This document shows positions 52,361 to 62,286 of a stretch of DNA of 64,000 nt, in pieces. The notes beneath the pieces are model-generated. The model searched no databases, was not told the DNA's origin, and saw nothing but the letters and a program-made list of their open reading frames with translations. The number at the start of each line of letters is the position of its first letter. Within the stretch, counting starts at the first letter, position 1. Both the position numbers and the translations under genes were made by a program. The stretch lies in assembly GCF_019655435.1 (NCBI RefSeq), contig NZ_BPFH01000003.1:186001-250000 (forward strand), written 5' to 3'. The stretch is from Jannaschia pagri (GTDB lineage: Bacteria; Pseudomonadota; Alphaproteobacteria; Rhodobacterales; Rhodobacteraceae).

Positions 52361-53842
52361 CTAACGGGGGACGGCCTGCGCGGCATGTTGGGCAACATCC
52401 GGGTCCTTGGCAAAGCTCAGACCGATCAGACCCGCCAAGGACGCAGCCCTGTGATCAAACGTATGCGCACCCAGCACCGTCGCGCGCGCCTGCGCGGCCC
52501 GCGCCAACCAGGGCGCCGGGTTCGCCAAACAATCCCGGATCTTGTCGGCAAAGGTCTCGGGGTCCCCAGTCTGGGCAATCGTATCGCCAAAGACGTCTTC
52601 CAATCCCGCGACCGGGTCAGTCAGGATCGGCGTGCCAGTGGCGGACCCATCGAACAAGCGGTTCGACAGAAAGCCATTGCCGCGCATGCTATCCCAGTGG
52701 TCATTCAAAAGCAGCAAATGACTACCATAGCATTCAGGCAGATCCGCGTTGGCAACGGATGCCGCGCGCACCGCACCGGGGGGCAGAACCCCGTCCCAGC
52801 CGCCGCCATAAAGCTCTAGCGGGATGTCCTGTTGGCGGCACCACTTCACCATGGTGCGGTACTCTCGCCGGGAATTTCCGACGAACAGACAGGCCGGAAG
52901 ACGCTCCGCCGCCGGATCGACGGCCCCAAACAAGGTCGCATCGGTCGCTTGGTGCAGCACCTTGGCATCCGCCAAACCCGCCTCGCGCAATGTGCGCGCA
53001 TAGACATCCGAGGCGACCGCCACATGGTCGTAGGTGGCGAACTCCGGGTCAGGGATGCGATCCGGGTGCGAGATCAGCCACATGAGGTTGATCCGCCCAG
53101 GATCAAGCTTAACCTGGTGTCGGCCTCGGATCGTCAGAACCACATCCTCGACGTTGCTCTTGGAATACCAGCTATCCTCGGTATCCACCCGCGCCAGCAA
53201 GCCGATGCGGGCAAAGGCCGCCGTCAGAGAGTTCGCGAAGTGATAGTCCCCCCAGAACGGCGCCTCCTTTAGGTTGGGCGTGGAGATCTTGATCGCGATC
53301 ACGGGGTTTGATGTGGACCGACGGGCCAAGGGCGCTGGGCTCGCCAAGCCTTGGCTTGCCCCGACGGGCACACGACCCTGGTCCAGAACAAAATCGCTCC
53401 CTGCGATGACGATCACCGCGCGACCGGCCCGGGGCGCTTTGACGACAGTGGCGGGCAAACGGAGTTGAAAGCGGCCCTCGCCGTCGGTCACCGCACACGC
53501 GACGGGCTGGCCCTGCACCAAGGCCACGACCGTTACCGCGCGCGATGGCGCTTCATCATTTTGCGCCCAGCCCCGCAGGACACCCCCATCGGCGCTGTCG
53601 ACGCGACCGGACCATCCGCCAAGTTGCAGGGGGTGCCACGGCCCATCGGGCGTCCGACGGACCTCTGACCCGTTTGGGATATTGGTCTCGGGCACCTGCC
53701 AGCCTGAGGGCTGGACCTCCAACGCCAACGTTTCGCCGTCTGCGTCGCGCACCTCAACTGCGCCGGGCGGGAAGGCCCCATCGACCAGGGCTGGCGCTGG
53801 GCGCACGACAGCTGACGTCGACAGCGGCACCTCAGCGTCCAT
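52361..53842 (-). CDS. CgeB-like GT-B glycosyltransferase with N-terminal beta-sandwich module
   Basis: A 493-residue protein. The start is MDAEVPLSTSAV at 53842, overlapping the upstream stop by 11 bases with GAGG nearby; a longer frame reaches 53929 inside the upstream gene. Residues about 60-165 are a strand-rich module (VLRGWAQNDEAPSRAVTVV) related to modules in the neighbouring large GT. Residues about 180-475 resemble group 1 / CgeB-type transferases: INLMWLISHPDRIPDPEFA, FVGNSRREYRTMVKWC, ELYGGGWDG, LLNDHWDSMRGNGFLSNRLF and SATGTPILTDP near the donor site. It is translationally coupled in a three-gene operon. The product sugar linkage is unknown. Confidence 0.85.
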   Translation of the reverse strand: MDAEVPLSTSAVVRPAPALVDGAFPPGAVEVRDADGETLALEVQPSGWQVPETNIPNGSEVRRTPDGPWHPLQLGGWSGRVDSADGGVLRGWAQNDEAPSRAVTVVALVQGQPVACAVTDGEGRFQLRLPATVVKAPRAGRAVIVIAGSDFVLDQGRVPVGASQGLASPAPLARRSTSNPVIAIKISTPNLKEAPFWGDYHFANSLTAAFARIGLLARVDTEDSWYSKSNVEDVVLTIRGRHQVKLDPGRINLMWLISHPDRIPDPEFATYDHVAVASDVYARTLREAGLADAKVLHQATDATLFGAVDPAAERLPACLFVGNSRREYRTMVKWCRQQDIPLELYGGGWDGVLPPGAVRAASVANADLPECYGSHLLLLNDHWDSMRGNGFLSNRLFDGSATGTPILTDPVAGLEDVFGDTIAQTGDPETFADKIRDCLANPAPWLARAAQARATVLGAHTFDHRAASLAGLIGLSFAKDPDVAQHAAQAVPR

Positions 53843-56800
53843 CAAGAACCTCGACGCGCGGTGGGGCGAACTGCATCCTCCAGAGCATGTGCACAACCCG
53901 TTCCCGCGCCAACTCAGGCGCCAGGGCAATGCGATGGACCGTGCGGCTCCGATCGGTCAAACGAGCCATTGTGTTCGCGTCGCGGTTCAGTTTGGCGAGT
54001 TTGTCGAACACCCATGCATGCCTGTGGGAGGTAAGCGCATAGGCGGCCTTGGCGTCGATCCACTGGGCAGCCAAGCTTTCGGGGTCTGCCTCGGACGGAA
54101 CCGCCGCCGGGATGCCCCGTGCCTGCATCCCGTTCAGCAAGGCCATCTGCCAGGGCGATAGGTCAGCCAAAGACGGGCCCATCACCAGCGTCAAGGCAAC
54201 ATCTGCCATCCCCTCCGGAAGCACATCTGGATCGGAAATGGACTGGCGTCCGTTGCTGTCGACCCGCGACCAATTGGGATGATCCGCCGTCGGTGGGACC
54301 ACCGCCTGCAACCCGTTCTCGCCAAGCGCCGCCACCCAGGCCGGATCGGCCAAAGCGCGCTCCGGCCCCAAAACCAACACCACACCGTAAGAGGTGGACC
54401 CGCGTGGCATCTGCGTCACCTCCGGGCAGGGCAAGGCCCCAATCGGGAAGGCCGCAGGCCCCGACAGCGCCTCGACCCAGGTGCCGGTGGCCCGCCCGAC
54501 CAACCGCAAGGTTCGGGTTGGATCCAGGCTTGGGACGCGCGACAGCACCGCATCCGGGATCCCCAGCGCAATCACGGGCGCATCCGTCACATCAGCGATC
54601 GCTGTTCCCAGACGCGCGGGGTCGGACATCAAGCGATCGGAGACCGTGCGCACCGACACACCGGACAGGGTGGGCGCCCCATCACCAATCCAGACCAGGT
54701 CTACGGCGCCAACCTGAGCGCAGAGATCCGCCAAGGCGCAGATAGTGCTGCGGGTCTCCGGTCCCGTGGCCGCGCCGATCAGCGTCACACGCGACGGGGC
54801 GGGCCAATCCAGGTCCAGGCGTTCGTGAGCACCGGCCAAGCGTGCCTGTGTCTTGCCGTTCACCGTGTCTTGCGCGCCAGACCCCTGCTGCGTCTGCGTC
54901 ACCTGACCCCAAGCAATGTTGCGTCGGTAAAACACGCCGATGCGATCCACGAACTGCGCCCCAAACACCGAGGTATGGCGCAGAACCATATCCCAATCCT
55001 GCAACCGTGGCAGACGCCCGTCAAAGCCCCCCAACCAATCCACCACCCGGCGGTGATGCATGATGGTATTGAGGTCCATGAAGTTCTTGCCCGACAGTTG
55101 AACCGGCCGGAACGGCGGGCGCGAGATGTCTTGTAAGATGACCCGTGCACCCTTGGTCTCCGTATCGAGATAGGCACCGTAGGCAATGGGCACACCGGGC
55201 TTGGCCATCAACCGCCGCAGCATCACGTCAAGGAAGAGCGGATGCCACATATTATCGCTGTCGAGATAGGCGATGTACTCCCCACGGGCCATGCGCAGAC
55301 CGTGGTTCCGCGCCCCAGCACCGTTGGATTTCTGAAAGCGCATGTACCGGATGCGCTCGTCCTTGAAATCCCGGATCACATCCGCGGTGCGGTCCTCGCT
55401 CGCATCGTCGCAGATCAGAAGTTCCCAGTTGCCGTAGCTCTGGTCCAACACGCTCTGGATCGCCTCGCCGATGGTGAAGGCACGGTTCCAGCTGGGCATG
55501 ATGATGCTCACCAACGGCCTGTGCAGAAGGGGGGCGGCAGCCACCTCGGACCGGGCGGCGCGTTCGTCCGCCTCGATCATTGCGCGCTGATCGGGCGTGG
55601 CATCCAGGCGGGCCAACCAAGCGGCATAGATGCTGTCGGCGGGATCGCACCATGTGGTGATGGGCGGCAATGGCGTCGCCACCGCCTCTTGGAGCGGGGC
55701 CGGATCGACAGAGGACCGTCGCACCGCCAGCCCTGTCATCGTGCCCAGGGCCCCAGCGCCCAGCACGAGTTCGAGCGCAAAGGCACAGGGCAGACGTCCC
55801 GCCGCGATGGCAACGGCCACGCCGGGGTGCAATGCCCTGGCCGCCGCTTCGTCAAACGCGGGTCCGGGGGCCAGCCCTGCAACGGCGCCGCCATCGCGCC
55901 AATGGGTCAACGCCGCGTCGGGCGAGAGGAGTCCCGCTGCAGCCGCAACCCACACCGGATCGAACCGACCGTCCGGATCCTGGGCAAACGCCGCGAACGC
56001 GGCCACGGCCTCATCCAGCAGGGCGGCGTCCAAAGGCACGGTGTCAAGCGCCGGGCGGGGCACGTCCGGCGACCAGTCTTCGGGCCGACCGTCGCTCGCA
56101 ATCACAAACCGTCCAAGAACCATCGCTGGCGTATCCGGGCTGACCACCTCCGGCGCGGTGGAAACGGTCAGGTGACGCGCCTCCTCCGGCAAAGAAAGCG
56201 CGAAGACGCCGCCCGCATCTGGCTGGAGGCGCGGTCTCTCGACCCCGTCCACATGCACGGTCACCGGGGCGCGGGACGGGGCGCCGTCCCGGTCGCGCAG
56301 GTTGAGGCACAAACCGCGCGCCACCGCAGGATCCGCGACGACCGATAGCCGAGGACGCGCGGCCCCAAGGCTGAGCCGTAGGGGGCTGCCGTCTAGGTCT
56401 TCCCCATCGGCCCAATGCCCGGCCCGCACGACAATGTCATGGGGATGACCATCGGCCAAATCATCCGACAGCGGGAACAGAAACCCCTGGCGATTGCCAG
56501 CGCCCAAACCCGGCACCTCACGATCGAGGGGCACATCGCTTGGCGGACCACCATCCACGGCAATGGACACCGTGCCGCACCCTGTGGCCCAACCCGCCAC
56601 GGCGGCCCGGCTCCGGTCGTACCACGCCACACCTTCGATGGGCCGCGCCGCCGCGCCCGAGGCCCCCCGACCGGCCATCCCCGCGTCTAAGGTCAGTTTA
56701 CCGCCGCGCAGACGGGGGCCGTCTTGGCCGATCCGTACTTCGATGGCATGGGCTTGGCCGTCCCGTAACCGCGACGGCAGGGCGATGTCGAACCCGCACC

Positions 56801-57026
56801 GCAATGGCGCCCGCCCCGATTGAGAGACATCTTCGCGGGGCAAATCGGCGGCAACGTTCATGACGTGCTGCCCATCCACATGCAGGCTGAGTGTCACCGG
56901 TTGCCCGCTGCCCGCAGGGTCGACGGCCCAGCCCGCAACGCGATCCGCATCGAAATGGTCCACATATCCGGCGGGTCGCGGCAGAACCCGCGATGCCAAG
57001 TCTCGGAGGGTTGCGCGAAGGGTCAT
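53832..57026 (-). CDS. Large modular GT2 glycosyltransferase with N-terminal beta-sandwich repeats
   Basis: A 1064-residue protein, first gene of the leftward GT operon. Residues about 18-300 contain two or three strand-rich modules of a common type (DRVAGWAVDPAGSGQPVTL, with later AVAGWATGCGTVSIAVDGG), each ending in a GFD-ALP-like or similar strand. A helical part (about 330-480) follows. Residues about 500-730 are a GT2 domain: LVSIIMPSWNRAFTIGEAI, LLICDDASEDRTADVI, GAGARNHGLRMARGEYI and YLDSDNMWHP. Residues about 760-1064 form an unassigned alpha/beta domain. Large cytoplasmic transferases of this style occur in capsule or surface-glycan loci. Substrates are unknown. Confidence 0.83.
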   Translation of the reverse strand: MTLRATLRDLASRVLPRPAGYVDHFDADRVAGWAVDPAGSGQPVTLSLHVDGQHVMNVAADLPREDVSQSGRAPLRCGFDIALPSRLRDGQAHAIEVRIGQDGPRLRGGKLTLDAGMAGRGASGAAARPIEGVAWYDRSRAAVAGWATGCGTVSIAVDGGPPSDVPLDREVPGLGAGNRQGFLFPLSDDLADGHPHDIVVRAGHWADGEDLDGSPLRLSLGAARPRLSVVADPAVARGLCLNLRDRDGAPSRAPVTVHVDGVERPRLQPDAGGVFALSLPEEARHLTVSTAPEVVSPDTPAMVLGRFVIASDGRPEDWSPDVPRPALDTVPLDAALLDEAVAAFAAFAQDPDGRFDPVWVAAAAGLLSPDAALTHWRDGGAVAGLAPGPAFDEAAARALHPGVAVAIAAGRLPCAFALELVLGAGALGTMTGLAVRRSSVDPAPLQEAVATPLPPITTWCDPADSIYAAWLARLDATPDQRAMIEADERAARSEVAAAPLLHRPLVSIIMPSWNRAFTIGEAIQSVLDQSYGNWELLICDDASEDRTADVIRDFKDERIRYMRFQKSNGAGARNHGLRMARGEYIAYLDSDNMWHPLFLDVMLRRLMAKPGVPIAYGAYLDTETKGARVILQDISRPPFRPVQLSGKNFMDLNTIMHHRRVVDWLGGFDGRLPRLQDWDMVLRHTSVFGAQFVDRIGVFYRRNIAWGQVTQTQQGSGAQDTVNGKTQARLAGAHERLDLDWPAPSRVTLIGAATGPETRSTICALADLCAQVGAVDLVWIGDGAPTLSGVSVRTVSDRLMSDPARLGTAIADVTDAPVIALGIPDAVLSRVPSLDPTRTLRLVGRATGTWVEALSGPAAFPIGALPCPEVTQMPRGSTSYGVVLVLGPERALADPAWVAALGENGLQAVVPPTADHPNWSRVDSNGRQSISDPDVLPEGMADVALTLVMGPSLADLSPWQMALLNGMQARGIPAAVPSEADPESLAAQWIDAKAAYALTSHRHAWVFDKLAKLNRDANTMARLTDRSRTVHRIALAPELARERVVHMLWRMQFAPPRVEVLDGR

Positions 57027-57357
57027 CGCGTCCCCCCGATCTCGCGCGCGACCACGGCGCCCCTTCTGTCCGTGTCTCGAATAGCAACGGCCAACGGGCT
57101 GGGGTCAGTCATGGGGTCGGGTCTTTCGTCTGGCGCGCGATCCCGGTGATCAATGGGCCAAGTGAGCCGCCGGTGCAACCGCCAGCCCCCTGCGGAGGCC
57201 CTGGGGACTGTAGATTGCGGCGACAGCAAAATCGCACCATAACCCTTGAAACGTACCGATGCCCGAAGGACATCGACACCGACGCCGGATCAGAGAACGC
57301 CATGCCTTACCTCCCTTGCCATCGTGCGGCGGCACCAAAGCTGGCAGGACCTTGGCA
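57027..57357. other. Divergent intergenic region between two GT operons
   Basis: This 331-base region separates the leftward operon starting at 57026 from the rightward operon starting at 57358 and must contain both promoters. No palindrome of known regulators, tRNA or small gene was recognised. The rightward frame is open from 57259, but the extra N-terminus is Arg/His/Pro-rich and not credible. Confidence 0.55.
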
Positions 57358-60300
57358 ATGATCCGCTTGTCCCCAAAACTCCTTGCTCGGTTGGCGGCCT
57401 ACCCCGCGCCCATCCGCGACCGGCTGACTCAACCGTTGACGCCGGGCACCATCCGAGACGCGCTGCGCATCCTGCATGGGGAACACAGCCCGTCGCAAAC
57501 CGTCATCAAAGACTGGCTAACCCGGGATGAGCCTGTCGATGCCTTCCTGACCCGGTTGATGCAGTCGCCCCGGTTTGCCACACGGGCGAGCGATTTGCTG
57601 CGCGCGCTCAAGGCGCCGCCGCCGGGCGCCCGCCACCATGACGCCAGCACCTCTCTCCGGCTGAGCGAACTGACGGGTGAAATGGTCGTGCCCATGGCGG
57701 CCCCTGACGCCCCCTATGTATGGAAACTGGGGGAGATCGCCGCATCCCGCGCCTCCGCAAAGCCGGGGCGGATCGACGGTCCGACCGCCTTGGCGCTGGG
57801 TGATTTGGTGCAGATCTGGCGCTTGGTGCGCGCCCCGGACGAAGGCGAAAACGATGGGGCGGCGGCTTTGGGCACCATCTTTGCACAGGTTCTCTTGCGC
57901 TTCGCTGAAACCGAGACCCCCGAGGCCGCGCGGCTGCTGTCGACCGTCTTGGCCGCGTGTCGCAGCGATCTGAGGTTGCGCCGGGGGCGACGCATCGCCT
58001 CCGCCGACCGCGCGCCCGAGGCCGCCACGTCGTTCCTGAGACACTTGTTGGGTCACGACGCGACCGGCCGGTTGGCCCGCGTCGATCAGGAAACCCTGCG
58101 GATGATAGACGCTGAGCGGCAGCGCGCGCGGCCTACTGGCGCCGCCGACAACAGCGACGAAGCCGCGCTCTCCTTGCTGGAGCCGCAGCCCCTTGCCGTG
58201 GTTCTGGAGGGGGTCCCCACGCCCTCGGTCGAAGCGGATTGGGCCAAGCTGCAACAAGCCGGGACGATCCAGGCCCTGCGGATCGCGCGCACCGCCGAGG
58301 CCGCCTGCGCCACTGCCGAAGCCGTAGGGCCCGAGGCGGGCGTGGTGATACTACCCGCCGACTTGGAGCCGACGCCCCTGCTGCCGGTGTTCCTGCGCAC
58401 CGCCGCCCCCTTGATCTCGGGCGATCTGGGCGCGGGTGGTCGGAAGCTGCATGTGCCCGACCTGACCAATACCCTGTCCTGGGAACGGGAAATCCTTGGC
58501 TATCCGGACCGGCGCAAGCGGGTCGCCATGGGGGATTTTCTACCGGCCTGCGCGCGGGCCAAAGGCCTCGGAGAAGAGGCACGGCCCCTGCCGGTTGAAA
58601 TGCGCCCTGCCGGATCTGGGCGCCGAGGCGGATTGACGGTCCGTTCGCGGACTGTCCCAATCGCCTCCGCCTATGGGATTGTGGTGCGCCTGGATGCGGC
58701 AGCTACGCCCGAGCACTATCTCAACCTCGACAATTGCCACTTGGTCGAGGGCCACGGTCAGCAGGCCCTGGACGCGCTGGAACAAGCCGGGATCGACGGC
58801 GGACTGCCGCGACATGCCGCCCGGAAGCCGGTTATTCTGATCGGGGGGGACAGCCCGCGCGACGCGCACCACATCATCCGCTCCGTTGGGCGCCACTGGG
58901 CAAGGGCAGGCCGTTACGCCACCACCGGCACCGGCGTGACCTATCACGCTGCCGAAGAGCGGTTCGAGATTGCCGCTAACGCCACCCTCGTCGGGGCGGA
59001 TCGGGCCAAGGCGCAATTGACCCGGCTGTGCCTCGCCCCCGTCACCTCCTTGCCGCTGGACCAAGTGGCCACGTTGCGCGCGGCAAAGGCCTTTGACTGG
59101 TTGCATCGTGGGTTGATCGTCCTGCCCCGAAGTTCGGTGGCTGTGTGTACGCCCGGCGGCTTGCAAGCAGACGACTGGGACGGTGCCGCCGACCACCGGA
59201 CCCGCATGGCGCGAAAGCTGGATCTGGATCAGCAACCCGAGGATCATTTTCCGCAGACGTCGGACCCCGCAGGCGACCCGGTCCCGACCGACCCGACCGA
59301 GCGCGACGTGTCCTTGCGGGACCTTGCGGCCCTGCGAACGCATGTCACGCGCGCCCAGGCGGCGACGTTCGCCACTGCGGACCATTGGCCGATTGAGCCG
59401 CTGATAAGCCGCCAGGATTGGCTGCACCGCCGGATTGAAAGCAGTATCGCGCGGTTTAATGGGGCGCCAGATGTGGACGGCGCGCGCGACATCCTGCGAC
59501 GGCTCGGAGACCCATCAATCGAAGGGAACAGCTTAGTCTCCCCAGTTGGCTCCTTTCTGACGACGCTGGCGAACCGGCCGGGTCTGTTTCCCCAGTTGTC
59601 CGAGGGCGAGGCCGGGCGTGCCCTTCGTCTGGCCCGACACCTGCCAGCGGTGGATGCCATTGCGGCGGGCCTCGCCCTGCACCCGGCGGCGGTGGTCGGA
59701 GATCGCTCTGAACTGGTTTTGCCGATGATCGCTGTGCTCGCCACGGGTCTGCCCCCGACGGAAGTGGAAGGCGCGCTGATCTCGCTGGCCAATACGGCGC
59801 CGCTGGGGTTGCGCATGGCGCGTCGCCTGGCCCATGCCGCGCGCATTCACGGGGGCATCGCGACCCAGGCGCGTCTTGCCCTGCGATTGGCAGAAACGGA
59901 TCCGGCGCTGCTCACCGACACGCGCATCCTTGAACGTCTTGTCACCTTGCGGGGCACGTCTGCCCTCGCTGCGGTCAGCCATGTGGCGGGGCGCGACATG
60001 GACGCAGCCCTGACATCCACCGCCGACCCCCGTGATCTGTTTCGCGCCGCTTTGGCCGCCGAGGATCGGACGGCAATCATCGCGCTTTTGTCCGATGCGG
60101 AGCGCCTTGGCAGCCTCGACCTAACTGTCTGGCTGGACGATCTGCGGGGGCAGTCCAACGGCCTGCGCCGTCTCGCCGTCCCGGTCGGCGAGGTTATCCC
60201 GCCCGGCGGCAGCGTCCAGCGGCGCAAGCTGATGGCGGCCATATTCCAGGACGCAACGGAACTGGCCGCCTTGGACGCCAGTGGATTTCTCGCCGATGGG

Positions 60301-61374
60301 GCGGACCTCTCGGCGATCTGCCAGAACCACCTTGGGAATAACGACGCGTTGAACGCGGTCCTAGCCCGCACTTTCGAGGGCACCGATCTGCGCCCCCTGC
60401 GAGTTATGGGCAGTACCGTCGCGGAGGTGTTCGAGGCGGCCATGACGGAGGCAGGTCCGGCAGAGACCACCACGCGCTCTGCGTCTGATGCGCCCGGCCC
60501 GGTCGCGCGTCTGGTCACTCGCTTGGGCCGAGGAAAGACCGCATCACCAAACCCAGAGACCGCAGCCGGTGCCAGGCCCCCCGCGCCCGCGACGACCGGC
60601 CAGGCTGGACCCCGCGTCTCCGTGGCCATGTCGGCCTTCGACCCTGATCCAACGCTGCTGCGTCTGGCGTTGCGATCCATGCGGGCACAAACCCATGGGG
60701 AGGTGGAGGTCTTCATCATCGATGATGCCTCCGGCCCGGATGGGCGGGCCACCATTGACGCGGCCTGTGCCGATGATCCAGCCCTGCGCCTGATCCGGCT
60801 GGACCAGAACCAAGGCCCCTACGTGGGGCGGAACCATGTGCTGGAGGCGATGACGGGTGATTTCTTGGCGATCCAAGACGCGGATGATTGGTCCCACCCA
60901 GATCGGTTTGTCGCGCAAGTCGCAGCCTTCCAGGCGGATACGGATCGTCATCTTGTGACGTCGTCCCATATGCGCATCGACGCTGCCGGTCGGGTTCAGA
61001 TGGAGGCGGGCTTTTCGATCCTCGGCGACGGGACCATGACCTCGATGTTCCGCCGCAGCGCGTTTGAGGCTGCGGGCGCTTTTGCCGAAGTTCGATCCCG
61101 GGGTGACGTCGAGATGCGGGAGCGCCTGCGCAGCTACTACGGAGGACACGCCTTGCACGCCCTGAGACCGCCCCTGGTCCTGTGCTATGGGGCCGCCGGA
61201 ACGTTGTCGCAACGGACACGACAGACCAAGCGCGATGCGCTCAGCCTTTGGCGTGGCCATATCGAGGAGCGACCCGACCTTTCGGGCTTACGCGGTGAAG
61301 GCACTGCATTTGACCCGGCTCAGGCCGCCGTTCCCTGGCCCCTCCGCCCGAGCACGAGAGGGGCGGGCCAATGA
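57358..61374 (+). CDS. Very large protein with C-terminal GT2 glycosyltransferase
   Basis: A 1338-residue protein. The start MIRLSPKLLARLAAYPAP at 57358 is chosen with AGGA upstream. An N-terminal helical region (1-90) contains DEPVDAFLTRLMQSPRF, a pattern like the DUF4214 helix (tentative). Residues about 90-480 have no recognised family; VGRHWARAGRYATTGTGVTYH near 520 and long helical repeats (about 640-1040) follow. Residues about 1083-1320 are a GT2 domain: RVSVAMSAFDPDPTLLRLAL, FIIDDASGPDGRATI, GPYVGRNHVLEAMTGDFLA and QDADDWSHPDRF. It overlaps the next gene as ATGA. The size and central domain make it atypical; only the transferase end is assignable. Confidence 0.8.
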   Translation: MIRLSPKLLARLAAYPAPIRDRLTQPLTPGTIRDALRILHGEHSPSQTVIKDWLTRDEPVDAFLTRLMQSPRFATRASDLLRALKAPPPGARHHDASTSLRLSELTGEMVVPMAAPDAPYVWKLGEIAASRASAKPGRIDGPTALALGDLVQIWRLVRAPDEGENDGAAALGTIFAQVLLRFAETETPEAARLLSTVLAACRSDLRLRRGRRIASADRAPEAATSFLRHLLGHDATGRLARVDQETLRMIDAERQRARPTGAADNSDEAALSLLEPQPLAVVLEGVPTPSVEADWAKLQQAGTIQALRIARTAEAACATAEAVGPEAGVVILPADLEPTPLLPVFLRTAAPLISGDLGAGGRKLHVPDLTNTLSWEREILGYPDRRKRVAMGDFLPACARAKGLGEEARPLPVEMRPAGSGRRGGLTVRSRTVPIASAYGIVVRLDAAATPEHYLNLDNCHLVEGHGQQALDALEQAGIDGGLPRHAARKPVILIGGDSPRDAHHIIRSVGRHWARAGRYATTGTGVTYHAAEERFEIAANATLVGADRAKAQLTRLCLAPVTSLPLDQVATLRAAKAFDWLHRGLIVLPRSSVAVCTPGGLQADDWDGAADHRTRMARKLDLDQQPEDHFPQTSDPAGDPVPTDPTERDVSLRDLAALRTHVTRAQAATFATADHWPIEPLISRQDWLHRRIESSIARFNGAPDVDGARDILRRLGDPSIEGNSLVSPVGSFLTTLANRPGLFPQLSEGEAGRALRLARHLPAVDAIAAGLALHPAAVVGDRSELVLPMIAVLATGLPPTEVEGALISLANTAPLGLRMARRLAHAARIHGGIATQARLALRLAETDPALLTDTRILERLVTLRGTSALAAVSHVAGRDMDAALTSTADPRDLFRAALAAEDRTAIIALLSDAERLGSLDLTVWLDDLRGQSNGLRRLAVPVGEVIPPGGSVQRRKLMAAIFQDATELAALDASGFLADGADLSAICQNHLGNNDALNAVLARTFEGTDLRPLRVMGSTVAEVFEAAMTEAGPAETTTRSASDAPGPVARLVTRLGRGKTASPNPETAAGARPPAPATTGQAGPRVSVAMSAFDPDPTLLRLALRSMRAQTHGEVEVFIIDDASGPDGRATIDAACADDPALRLIRLDQNQGPYVGRNHVLEAMTGDFLAIQDADDWSHPDRFVAQVAAFQADTDRHLVTSSHMRIDAAGRVQMEAGFSILGDGTMTSMFRRSAFEAAGAFAEVRSRGDVEMRERLRSYYGGHALHALRPPLVLCYGAAGTLSQRTRQTKRDALSLWRGHIEERPDLSGLRGEGTAFDPAQAAVPWPLRPSTRGAGQ

Positions 61375-62186
61375 CCCTACATACACGGGATTTCGGTCGC
61401 GTCGATGTCAGCCTGACGACAATAGCGGCACGGTTGGCCGGGGTCGCAAGAACTCTGACTTCGCTGCTGAACCAGAGCTATGCCAACCTGCGGATCCACC
61501 TCTATATCTCGCACGATCCGCATCTTTTGGACACGGGCATCACGGACCTCACGCCCGAGATCCAGGGTTTGGTCGACGGCTCTGGCGGACGACTGGTGGT
61601 GCATCGCTGCCCAAATTGGGGACCCTATCGCAAGTTGTTGCCCTACCTGCGGGCCAACTGGGGTCAATCACGGCTGGTGGCGACGGCGGACGACGATACG
61701 GAGTACCCGGAGACCTGGCTCGAAACCCTGTTGGAGGCTTATGACGCACACGGCTGTGTCATCGCCTACCGGGGTCATTTGCTGTCGGTGGAAAACGGCG
61801 CGGTGGCGCCCTACCGCAATTGGATGCGCCGTCAGATCGAAGAAAGCCCCAGCCGTCTGATCCTGCCGACAGGTAAGGACGGCGTGCTCTATGATACGGC
61901 CTTTTTCCCCATGGGCGTACTGGACATTGCCACGGCGCTGCGCATCGCGCCGACGGTCGACGACTTGTGGTTCCGCTGGCATCTGGCGCTGAACCACATC
62001 CCGACGCATTTGATCAATGTGGATTATACCTCCGGCAGCTTCCAAGAATCCGACAGTGGCGGCGGCAGCCTGTACTTGGGCTATAACCTCGGTGGCGGGA
62101 ATGACGGTGCAATCGCCGCGTTGGAGGCGCATTTCCGAGAGACGTACGACTTTAGCATCACCGACCTTGCCCCGCCGGAAAGCTAA
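61371..62186 (+). CDS. Glycosyltransferase-like protein with DDD motif
   Basis: A 271-residue protein coupled to the preceding transferase gene by an ATGA overlap. The N-terminus has a first strand and helix like GT-A enzymes (VDVSLTTIAARLAGVARTL, then LLNQSYANLRIHLYIS). The acidic motif LVATADDDTEYPETWLE near residues 103-119 is a plausible metal/nucleotide-sugar site. AYRGHLL, FPMGVLD and a late DDLWFRWHLAL (a general-base-like DD) are consistent with small GT-A transferases. No signal or membrane segment is present. Substrate unknown. Confidence 0.72.
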   Translation: MTLHTRDFGRVDVSLTTIAARLAGVARTLTSLLNQSYANLRIHLYISHDPHLLDTGITDLTPEIQGLVDGSGGRLVVHRCPNWGPYRKLLPYLRANWGQSRLVATADDDTEYPETWLETLLEAYDAHGCVIAYRGHLLSVENGAVAPYRNWMRRQIEESPSRLILPTGKDGVLYDTAFFPMGVLDIATALRIAPTVDDLWFRWHLALNHIPTHLINVDYTSGSFQESDSGGGSLYLGYNLGGGNDGAIAALEAHFRETYDFSITDLAPPES

Positions 62187-62286
62187 GTTTGTTTCTGCGT
62201 GGCACCGATGATATGGGCGGCCACCGCCCCGTCAGTGGTACCGTGAGCCCTATGACCTCAGAGAACGCGCCGAGACCCGAAGCCCC

